Origin: Chytriomyces cf. hyalinus JEL632
Lineage: Eukaryota > Chytridiomycota > Chytridiomycetes > Chytridiales > Chytriomycetaceae
Assembly: GCA_025435555.1 (NCBI GenBank)
Contig: JAIWWG010000099.1
Coordinates: 43,377 to 107,376, forward strand
Direction of reading: 5' to 3'
DNA length: 64,000 bases
Part shown: piece after piece, positions 33,581 through 44,400 of the stretch
Numbering within the stretch: position 1 is the first letter of the stretch
How the letters are laid out: each line of letters starts with the position of its first letter
Made by a program: the position numbers and the translations under genes
The notes under the pieces: model-generated
Told to the model about the DNA's origin: nothing
The model's database searches: none
What the model saw: the letters and a program-made list of their open reading frames with translations, nothing else

Positions 33581-36500
33581 CTAAACAAGTCGCTCGCGCG
33601 TGATAAACTGTTTCACTGGATCGTAATCCATCGCCGTCCCTTTGCAAATCTTGCCGAGCGCCTTCACCGCCCACACCGCACCTTCCCGCTCCCTTTGCAA
33701 CGTACACATCACCACACACGTCTTATCCCCCGCCCGTGCGCATTCATCGAAACTATACTGACACAACTCAGTCATACTCTCGCCATCAAATAACCGAACC
33801 TCAGGCGTCAAAATATTCGCAAGCGTCGTTGTCCATGAAGTCATTGCCACAACCAGAGTTTTGACCGTTTTCGACAGTTTGGTAGTCGAGATGTTGACTT
33901 TGTGAGAACCCCGATCCGCAGTGACGATATCGCCAGAGTGCCGTAATGCTCCATCCTGACCAGAGGTATGTCTATAATCCACCAACTCAATAAACTTGCC
34001 CGAAAAGTCATAAGCAAGAACCGTCGCGTCCAGGTATTGCGACAACCCGCCGCGGCCCCAACTCTCTTCCATCACAATCTGTTTAATGTTCGGTGCACAT
34101 CTGTACGACTGTCCCTTTCGCAGGATTTTCGATACGCCGCTTTTGTGGATTTTGCTGAAGTCCGTGTTTCTAGAGTGGTAACCCTTCGCCAGCGACTGTC
34201 GGACACAGTGTCGCAAGCACTCCGTCATCTTTGCAGGGGAATATGTGGGACTAGCAAAAGGAAGCCGAGGCAGCTGAAAGTGCGGTACGATATCCTGATA
34301 ACTGTTGCAAGCAAGAATCGACGACATGTCCGTTTTCAGGCGCGACAAAAAGTGCGCTGGTGGTCGCCCGTAAAACAAATCATGGCTCTTGGCAAGTTGT
34401 ACAGTTCCTCCAGCCCGACTGATAGCCTTGAACATGGCAACATGAGCAGCCATCAGTTTGAGTGACACCGCCGATCCTGCAAAGGACTCTTGAATTCGCT
34501 CTTCTTCGACTCCTCCTTTCGTGATGGGCGCAAGCTTTGCAAGAGACGGGGTTTGCCGACAAATCCATAGAACCGCCCGCTCCATCGACTCCTTCAAAAT
34601 CAAAGGTCCCACATTTGCCCAGGCAGCTAGCGGATCACCCAGCACAGAAATGATGGGAACCAAATCACCTAATGAAGCAACGGCCTCCTTGGTACGTTTC
34701 GAGGGCAGTTTCGCAAACGTCTTCAGTTTGCTCAAGATTGCGGTCTTCAGTTGGGGATATTCGTAGATCATGGCAAGAAAGAGGCGGTGGATTTGAAAGT
34801 AGTTGCTCAGGAATGCGTCCGAGTTGTGCAGGCCACTATCGCAGAGCAGTACCAATTGGGTATTCATGAGTTTTGGCAAAGTTTCGAGGACGGTAATAGG
34901 ATCAAAGCCGCGACACTTCATGTGAGGACAAAGCCGAACAAACGATTTTCTCAGCAAAGGGAGCGACCTTTGAAAATGATCATACGACAGGTAGAGAGGC
35001 AGCCACTCGCTGTTGATAAAATGCAAAGTGTCAGTTCTTTCGTGCATGTTCAAAGGTATACCAAGAATAAAACCAACCTGAAGGCTTCCGACCAAACTGT
35101 TTTCCTCACTTGATCCACACGAAATGCTGACGCGGATAAAAGCTCCATAGTCGAGTGCATGTAATCGATCGTTTTCTTGACAGGATTCACCGTAAACTCG
35201 ATTGGAATGCCCAAAATATCTTCCTTAAAGGAAACTTTGCGATGGAAGCAGCGGAGATCCTCCACTACGCCCATCATTTGCATTCGGTACACATGCTTCC
35301 AGTCTCCCAACGATGCCGCCTTCAACTCCAGCTTTGCGTCAAGGGAGCTGTAAAGGTGCTTCCACAGGTACCCATCCTCTGTGGCAGTATTGAAAAATTT
35401 GCAGGATTGGGAAAGCACCATGACTGATTGCACAGGGAGCATGTTAAGAATTTGAAGAAGAAGCTCGTACGGAACACTTGCAAAGTGGCCGATTTTGGTG
35501 GTCAAGGAGTCGACTTCTTCTTGTGGCGCTTCCTCTGGTTTATCTGGAACTTGCACCGTAAATTCTTCCTCGATGATTTCCTGGGATGCGGGCAGAGTTG
35601 GATTGAAGTATTTGGCAAGCCGCCGCTTCTCATTTCGCTTTGCGTTTTTCACGGCCGTTTTTGTAAGTTTCGGAGTTGCAAGAGCTTCAACGGTTTTGGC
35701 GACCGGCTTGGTTTTGAAGGCCGTCGAGTTCACTTTCTCAACTGAAGCAGGTTCGGCACTGGGTGCAGCTTGGTACTTTGTCACCGCGGCAGCATCCCAT
35801 TCCTGAACGTCCTCCAGCACAGAAAACATGGACTTTGACAGAAATGGTGAAGCCAAGTCCGCAACTCCTTCAAAAGCAGCAACGGTAGGCACTCCTTCTT
35901 TCTTGGACCCACAAACCACCCATTCAAGTTCATCCTCAGCCATCACGCGTACACGTGCCAATGAAGCCGCTTCCCCTTCGCGCATTCGCCGCACTGCAGC
36001 CTGCTCCAACAAATCTTTCACAAACGGCCGCTCTACATAAACTGGCTCCGACGTTTCGGAAACGCTCTCTACTGCAACAGGCCACCAGCCACCAGTGCCG
36101 TCGCGGGGTGGGGAGTGTGAACATTCTGGGCATTCGTATCGAGCAGCGTGGTTTGAAGCGACGAGTACACGTTCGGACTGGCCGGCGTGAGTGTCGAGAA
36201 GGAATGCTGGGGTTGGAAAGTGTGTTCAACATCCCGGCGCGGTGGATAAAATGAAATCGAATAGACACTCACTTTGAAGCTGCATCATGATGCTTCGAAC
36301 TGTATATGAAGAACTCCATCCACTGTAGGGAAATGTACCACTAGAGTGAGTGCTTGGATCAGCGTACGCGCCCGTTTCGAGCATGTCCAGGCAGATCCTG
36401 TGAAATCCCGGCCGCTTGGGTGCAGCTGAAACGTTTGGATGAGGAAGTGGCGAGCAGAGAAGTACTTTGGGCGGTGCAGTTGGGTAGTTTTCAGGGAATT

Positions 36501-36705
36501 CCAGAGTGAAGTGAAGCGGAGTCACGGCAAATGGACCCTTAAGACCGAGAAGGTTTCCGTGCCACAGGAACAGGTTTTCTTGGTTCAGGGGTTCGGCATT
36601 TGCGCGGGCCACGGGGCTTTGCTTCAGTTCGGCAAAATCGCGGTAGAGGCGTTTTGCGGCAGTGGAGGAGAATGCATTGCTCGTGAAACTGGCTGTGGTG
36701 CTCAT
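33581..36705 (-). CDS. E2 ubiquitin-conjugating / F-box / TerD fusion protein
   Basis: Three exons (36705-36273, 36206-35110, 35077-33581) give 1008 residues. Residues about 14-170 are a UBC fold: FTLEFPENYPTAPPKV, the HPN motif at 89-91, the active Cys105 in FHRICLDMLETG, and YSGWSSSYTVRSIMMQLQ. A CPEC...linker follows. An F-box lies at about 388-432 (VPYELLLQILNMLPVQSV, then SQSCKFFNT and LWKHLY). A 400-residue helical middle part is unknown. Residues about 852-1000 match TerD: LDATVLAYDFSGKFIE, LRHSGDIVTADRGSHKVNI, then KTLVVAMTSW. The E2 would carry ubiquitin, the F-box would bind SKP1, and TerD domains belong to stress-response systems and Dictyostelium CABP1. How they combine is unknown. 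The second intron would be only 32 nt (35109-35078), but it restores the frame exactly. Confidence 0.78.
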
Positions 36706-37062
36706 ATTCCTCTGTGAATGATGGTGGGATCAGCGGTTAACCAGTGCCTTTATATGCTGATTTTTGTGCTGTGTTCATGCAGCGGGAAAGATGTTCATGT
36801 GGATTTTGCGAATGTGGCGCAGCACCAAAATGGCGGCGTGAGACCGTCCCAACCACACAACTCGCGCTTGCGTATACAAGACCCGGTTGGGCCAGGTCTC
36901 TTTTCCTGGCGAATCCAAAATCAGTTGGGAGACAAAAGCAACAGTGTGACCAGGTAGGGTTCAAATACTCTCGAACGTATCATTACACAAGCGCACTGGG
37001 AGGCATTGCAACTGAGGCCAATGCCACTGTTTTTATTTGAATGCAAGGACTTGGCCGTATCC
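36706..37062. other. Intergenic region, E2 fusion to SGNH gene
   Basis: This 357-bp interval lies between the start of the E2-fusion gene and the end of the SGNH-like gene, both on the minus strand. It should hold the former's promoter and the latter's terminator. No coding signature was seen. Confidence 0.4.
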
Positions 37063-38394
37063 TTAAAGACCGAGCAACGCTTTCATGCTTTCAAATTCGC
37101 GCTTTATCAAACTTGTAAGCATCATATCGTTGAAGTCTTTGCTCAGTTTAATGTACGCCTGCAGAAGCAAGCGGTCAATGCGTGAGGAAAAAGAAAACTT
37201 GCGCAATTTTACCTTCTTTGTGAAGTAAACTCCATCCTGGGAGTAGAAGTCGCGCGATTTGAATTCATACGAGTTTGTATCCAGACGAGGCCCCATTTTA
37301 ACCCCGTCTTCGTTTCTGCATCATAATTGCATGGAGAATTTAGTCTTAAGGCCTCAAATCAAAGGCAATCGGAACTCACGCTGTCAAGTACGCAGCAATG
37401 CCGTCCACCCGCTCCAAATTCTCCTCACACTGGGCTGGCGAAAGGGTTGCCTTGTCGCCATTTGTGCACGGCGTGCATACCCATACATCTTTGCCCAAGT
37501 TTCTCAAAACTTTACAAATTGATTTCACGTTCTGCACGGTTTCGGCCGCTGATATGGGTTTCCGTCCCAAGTTTACAGCTCTAAGAAAGGGAATGGTACA
37601 TATTTCAACGTGATGTAACAAAGAATTCATGTGAAAAAAACAAACCGAGCATCGGTGAATCCAATCATCACAATCACCACTTCGGCAGATTCCATCCGTT
37701 TGGACGAAAACACTTTGTCAAAATATCCTTTTGAGTCTGAGGATTGATTCTGGAGTTTGATGTCATTTATGGCTGTAACAGTTGCACTTATGCATCATGT
37801 ATCACCAGTTCACTCCGCGGAAGCCTGGGGTTTTTTTTTTGTGCCAGTTGGGGGTTAGCCAGGATATAGACGCTCATATAGAAATGAATAATCGCACCAG
37901 TCATTCGAAGTAGAGTTAATTCTGCCTTGGTTGAACAGCTCCCACGCGTGCTTCAACTTGACTTCTTTTTTGAATTTTGAGTGAAGATGATGGGCAACGC
38001 CTGTTGTCATGCAAGAAATGCGTCAGACACTCTGGCATCTCGAATGCATGTCTTGCTCAGCATGCGTTAGACAAAATACCTGGAATCATGCCCAGTCTTG
38101 TTGTGTCACCAACACCGTAAGCAAAGTCGTCGCCTCAACTGAACGTTAGTCGTTCGGCAATGCGTCGGACTGGAAAACGATACTTACCGATAACGACGAT
38201 CTTGTGGACAAACTTGCCGTATCGTGACGTGACGAGGGGCGAATCGCAGAACAGCGTCTGGTGAGGACAGTCAGGCATTCGTTCAACATGATATTCGAGT
38301 ACCAGCAGACCTGGTTCAAGTACGCGGTCAGGCGCAGATAGAACGTGTTGATCCACAAGAAGAAGGCGGTGACTTGGGCGAACAGCGTTGACAT
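37063..38394 (-). CDS. Membrane-anchored SGNH-hydrolase-like protein
   Basis: A minus-strand gene with about seven small exons. The first encodes MSTLFAQVTAFFLWINTFYL, a membrane anchor, and joins across a 53-nt intron to TLFCDSPLVTSRYG. Block I of the SGNH fold is KIVVIGDDFAYGVGDTTRLG, formed across an intron. Further blocks are VVIVMIGFTDAR and the exon with SAAETVQNVKSICKVL and VWVCTPCTNGD. The last exons carry RDFYSQDGVYFTKKAYIKLS, like the C-terminal D-x-x-H region of SGNH esterases. The nucleophile Ser of GDS is replaced by Asp (GDD), and the usual His is Tyr (DGVYF), so normal esterase activity is doubtful. One junction near 37900 is uncertain. Confidence 0.65.
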
Positions 38395-38462
38395 GTTTGA
38401 AGTAAAAAGTAAATAAATACAGAGGCAAATATTTAATAAGTGAATAGATAGATTAGACAGTC
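38395..38462. promoter_or_regulatory. 68-bp bidirectional start-to-start interval (SGNH-like/kelch giant)
   Basis: The two divergent start codons are 68 bp apart. The interval is A/T-rich and contains TAAATAAATAC, again an AATAAATA-type word as in the other two tight head-to-head pairs. Confidence 0.5.
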
Positions 38463-41400
38463 ATGCATGTGACCGTTGCGTTGCTTGCCATTGTGCGAGG
38501 AGTCTGGGCTTGCGCTGAGCCAACGCTCATGGCGCAGAGTCTGTACGACTCTTCGACCGGCGCCGCTCTTTACAACGGTGGATTTGCATGCGCATACAGC
38601 GGCGCACAAGCATCCGCCGGAGAATATATGTGTCTGCTGTCTCCAAATGGGAATACGCTGGATCTGATTGGGGGTACGTCTTGCTCTTTGAACTCTCGGT
38701 TTCTGCGCACTTACGTTTCATCGGCGTTCAATAGCCTCACAGCCATCGCATGCACCACCGTTCCAATGCTGTGCGAATGACCCTGTTTCTAACCTTGCTT
38801 TGTGTTTGGGCGGTCTCACGACGGACTCCCGGCTTTTCCGATTCAATTTGACGTCACGCTTGTGGCTGGACGCAATCGATATTCCACCAGTCCTCGCTCT
38901 ACGGTCCGGCCATTCATGTACTGTGTCTAAAGGAAACCTTTTCGTGGTTGGCGGTCTTTCGTCGAAGGGGGACGTGGCGTCTCCCACAATGTTTTCAATC
39001 AGCCTTGAAGCTTATGCTGTTCGCACCGACTACTCTGCCCCACCTTCTGCGGCTAGAGTTGGACATGTCACCGTGACTCTTCCATCAGATGATATTCTTG
39101 TTTTGTTTGGTTCCACAAGTCCGCCAGCAGTCGCACAATTGCCAACCCTCATATTCAGTCTTGAAAACGGTTCCTGGTCTGAGTACTCCAGCAAAGCTGC
39201 AAATTCGCCAGATCTATTTCCTCGAACCTTGGACGGTGCTTCATGCACAGCATGGTCTTCTACTGCGAGTCCTGATGGAGGTGTCTTTTGCTATGGAGGA
39301 AGGGACGTTGCTGCTTCAAACCCTATTCCATACCTCACCTACTTGAACTTATCTTCTGCAACCTGGTCCAATTTGGGCTCCCCTCCTACCTCATCGGGAC
39401 AATATTCTGGTACTTTTGGATCTTCAGTTTCGTTATTGAATGGAGGAAGCGTCGTAGTGGTGAAAAGTGGTGGCTCAGCTCTTTCGACGAACGTCTACAC
39501 ATCAGCAAATGTTGCAAAAAACTTTGCTTGCTCTTCTGGTGATGCGAACGACGGTTTTGGAAACTTTTACGGTGTCCCGCCATTGGGTCCAGGGACATGT
39601 GGAATCGAAGGAAAACCGCAATGCCCTTCTGCCTCTTCCCTTGGCGCTACGAATATCTCTGCTGTTGGTTCTGGGTGGATTACGCCAGCTCCGGGAGTCG
39701 GATTTCCGGTCGTGACTCCAATTATGAAAACGGCAGTAGCAACTGCAGTTCCATCGAAAACTGATATCAACATCAAAACATCAAGTGTAGTTTCAAATCA
39801 GGGCGATAAAGATGTTAATGGGTCGGACGGTAGCGGCCTGTCAGGAGCGCGTCTTGGACTCGCGATAGGCATTCCAATTCTGATTCTCCTCCTATGTTGC
39901 GTTGGAGGTTTTGTCTATGGGAAGAACAAAGCCTCTCGTGCGGATATGAAAAAGCGATCCGAAGTTCCGGCGAGAGCGCCTTTACCAGGAAATTCTGTTG
40001 ACATTGGAATGGCTGCACTACCACCGAGTAATAGTTTGTCTTGTCTTTATTTCCTGTCTGGAAACACACTGAACCTTTTCTTGTTTTTTGCATCCTCAGC
40101 TGATAAAATGGATAGTTCGGGACAAGGACCAACGTACGTGGCTCCCCCAACGACGGATACATACAACTCCATCCTCGATCAAAATCAAAGTCCTGGAGAC
40201 ATTACGAACTCTCACGGCGGTGAAACATTTGCAAAAAGCGCCGTTTTGGGTGCAAGCAGCTTCGCAGCACTGGCGTCCACCACAAAGCAAAAGTTCGCGG
40301 GTGTTCAGAAAAACGATGGCAGCATAAATCTTGTTGACGATTCTCCAAGCAGCGCAGGTTTGATTTTTGGGAGAGTGAATTATTTTTTTAAATCTAACCT
40401 TCCCACATCAACCGCGATTAATATCAGCCATTCAAAGCGAAACCCTTGTTGGTGCAAGCGTGGCGACAGCAATTTCAATGCAAAATGGTGGGATTTAATT
40501 TTCGCTGTGTGTGTGTGTAAACACTCACTCTTCCATTCTGTTCTGATGCAGAAAAACACACTCCATCGGCGGAAATGGGTGCTACTACTTTGTTTGCCGT
40601 TGGTGCAGGCGAAGAGGTTTCATTTGAGTCTGATGGTGTGTCAATAGTTTCGTTCCTCATTTAACTAGCAATCCTGACTCATTATGTTCATGTTAGCTGG
40701 CCATCTTGTCCATGTGCCTCTAGGTGGAAAATCGGCAATCGATGATGTCCAAGCATCAGTTGGCATAACGCCGCCAGTCTCTGATGAAGCTTTGTACAGC
40801 TCGAGACCAACTGAAGTTGAAAACGTTTTTACAGCTCCAGTAGTTGCTCTTGCTGCCGCAGCTGCAGGCGCATCTGCAATCGCCCAAACGAGACGCAAAT
40901 CTGATGCCGCAACGCGTGGTCCAGCGATTCCTGAAAATTCTGTCAAGCCTCTGTCAAAGCCGGAAAATCGCGATGCACCCGCTTCGACTCTCCCCTTCTT
41001 TGGAAGTTTCTTCAGAGGCCCGTCTGCAGATCAGCCTTCCACCTCCGAATCACTCTCTCGCGATGCCGTGGTTGCATCTTCTGAATCTGCTCTCACTCCA
41101 GCGGACATTACCATGCCATCAACTCTTGAGGAGACTTTTACGCCAATCGATCAAAACGGCTTAAATACTGCTGAAGAAGAATTTTTGCCGCCACTGGTTT
41201 CTTCATTCCCTTTGGAAGCCGCCGTTAACGAGGACTCGCATCGCGAATCAGATGTGGCGCTCGATTCGGCAGAAGGTTCGTTACAATATACCCCCTCCAT
41301 TTCGTGAAGTATCCTCATTCAAACTTCTCACATTTCGCAGGAAATCCAACGTATTTCACCCCTATTCCTGAACCCGTGGCCTCAGCTGCTGATGTTGAAA

Positions 41401-44400
41401 ATCCCAATATGATCAGTGTGCACGAGTCAACCCCTCGTGAAATACCGAGCGTGTCGGAGTTATTTGCGGAGGAGAAAATCCACATATCTCCTCTTGTTGC
41501 CCTCTCTGCTTCGAGCATCAGACCTCTTGCTTCCAACTCGGAATCAAGCAACAAAAAAGATGTGGATGAAATCGTTACTTTGCCGCAATCAACTCAAGGT
41601 GCAAGTGCGTCGACTTCGAAGCGATCATTTTTTGGCAGTTTCTTCAAAAGTGCAACAAACGATGAAAGCGAACCTCCGACCAATCAATTGTCGAAAGATG
41701 TTTCTGTTCTGCCCGGGGTTTCTGAGTCAATGACTGTGAATCCGGCAACGAATGAGCGACCTTCGCCTGTGGCAGTTACTGGAACCACTTACTTAAGTGA
41801 CGTCGGTGTTGAAGGCGCCTCAACAGATCTAGAAAATGTTGCGAAAGACGTTGTTTCTCCTGAGCTCAGTGCTCGTGTACCTCTGACAAGCAGTCTGAAA
41901 CCAGGCGCCGCCAGTTTTATCACAACCAATGCTGATGATTTCAATCGAGTCGGATCAAACGTTACTGTAGTGAAAGAAACAATGAATGCACCTGCAACTG
42001 CAGCTCCCTCAACTGGAAACAACGTTTCCGTGGCAAGCTCTCAAATGGAGCGCGCCATCCCTTCCAACACCAATCTTGAACAGGATTCGGATAATACTGA
42101 TGCCTTAATGGGCAGTCAGGACGGACTGCAACCAGAAATGGTTGAATTGCGTGCGGTTGCTCCAAGCGAAAGCGATGCACCCATCGTTCACGTCGCGGCA
42201 GCTCTCCCTTCATCGAATGAGTTTGGTCCGCCTGTTGAAATTTCGGCCGTTGAGGTCGTCCCCACATCAGATATGGAGACACACTCTGAAAAGCCGGGGA
42301 GCTCATTGAACAAAGGCGTGTCCAAGATGGCCACAGTGGTGCCCGTTTTACTCGATTCCCAAAAACCATCCAAGAAACCTGTATTTAAGTTGTTCAAATC
42401 GAAGAAAGCGGTTTTGCCTGCTTCAACCGACACTGCCGCTGCCGATGCGACCAACGTGTCGGCGGCCTTCGGCGAAAATAGCAGTGAATTGCGAAGCTCG
42501 AAAATGACTGATGGGCCAGTGAAAACATCGATTCTCAACGACCCTGAGCTCAGTGCTGGTGTTCCTCTGGGAAGCAGTCTAAAACAAAATGCTCCCATTG
42601 GCATTACGACCAATGATGATTTCAGTCTGTCCAAATCAAGCGTTACTGTAGTGGAAGAAACAATGAATGCAAATGGCGCTGCATCTACTATAACTGGAGA
42701 CAACGCTCCCGTGGCAATCTCTCAAATGGAGCGCGCCATCCCTTCCAACACCAATCTTCAACAGGATCTGGATAATACTGATGCCTTAATGGGCAGTCAG
42801 GACGGACTGCAACCAGAAATGGTTGAATTGCGTGCGGTTGCTCCAAGCGAAAGCGATGCACCCATCGTTCACGTCGCGGCAGCTCTCCCTTCATCGAATG
42901 AGTTTGGTCCGCCTGTTGAAATTTCGGCCGTTGAGGTCGTCCCCGCATCAGATATGGAGACACACTCTGAAAAGCCGGGGAGCTCATTGAACAAAGGCGT
43001 GTCCAAGATGGCCACAGTGGTGCCCGTTTTACTCGATTCCCAAAAACCATCCAAGAAACCTGTATTTAAGTTGTTCAAATCGATGAAAGCGGTTTCGCCT
43101 GCTTCAACTGAACCTGTCGCCGCAGATGCAACCATCGTACCGGCTGCCTTGCCCGAACATAGCAGTGAATTGCGAAGCTCGAAACTCACTGCTGGACCAG
43201 CGAAAATGCCGATTCTTGATGACGAAATTCCTGCCGTCTCGAGTTCATTAGCAGTGCAGAGTCATGAGAGAGCTCTGGAAGGTATCACAAGCATAGCTGC
43301 CACTCCGGCAGCATTCATTCACAAGAATGATATCAAAATTGTCGATTCATGGCAATCTAAATCTGATGAAAAAAAGATTGCAAACGTTGGCGGCGTTACT
43401 CTCAATGAATCTGGCTACGAGATGAAAGATACTGATCAGGGCGAACACAACGCGTCGAAAGAAGCCGAAGAAAAATCAAAACGGCTTGTGGTTGGACACA
43501 GTGAAGGTGGCAAAGATTACCAAACTTCCTTTGCTGGGTCCAAAGCCATCAATTTGGCTGCGCCAGAGGACAAATTGTCGGAAACGTCTACGGCCGCGGC
43601 AAGTAGGGAATTGGAGACCGCCACAGCTGCGTCAAGTAAAATTCTGGAAGCAAATCTGGCTCAATTCTCAGTGGAGAAACGGTTTGATGAAAGTTTGCCA
43701 GGTCCAGCTGTCGATACATCAGCTATTGCTCCCGTTTCATCTCAAAACCGCGGTGAACTGGTCTCCATCGGAAGAAGGCCCGCGCCAAACACTGATGGGC
43801 ATCAGGAGAATGCCACCAGTAATTCTGGCAATCTCATTGCTACATCCATATCAACCGATTCCAAAAAGGCTCCCAAGAAACCTGTATTTAAACTGTTCAA
43901 ATCGAAGAAACCCGTCTTGCCTGCTGAAACTGTCGAGAGTAATGAGAGAACTCTGGATGGTGTCGCAAGCATAGCTGCCACTCCGGCAACATTCATTGAC
44001 AAGAATGACATCAGAAGTTCACTACAAGCTGACTCTGCTGATGAAGCAAATGCAATAGCAACCGTCGGCGGCGTTGCTCTCAACGAATCTGGCTACGGCG
44101 TGAAACAAACTGATCAGGACGAACACGACTTGGCCAAGAAAGCAGAAGAAACATCAAGAAGGGTTGTGGTTGGACAAAATGGAGGTGGCAAAGAGGATTA
44201 CCAAATCGAGCCCAATGCTGCCAAATTATCGGAAACTTCTCCCTCCGTGACAACAAGTGAATTGGAGGCCACCACAGCTGCGTCAAGCGAAATTGTGGAA
44301 GAAAATCCGCTTCAGTTGGCAGACGAGAAGCAATCTGATGAAAGTTTTTCAGGGCCTGCTGTCGGCAGGTCAGATACTGCTTCCGTTTCATCTCAAAACC

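Noticed and set aside
36940-36980. GGTTCAAATA-like T-loop, possible tRNA
   Set aside because: No matching acceptor stem or anticodon arm could be drawn around it.
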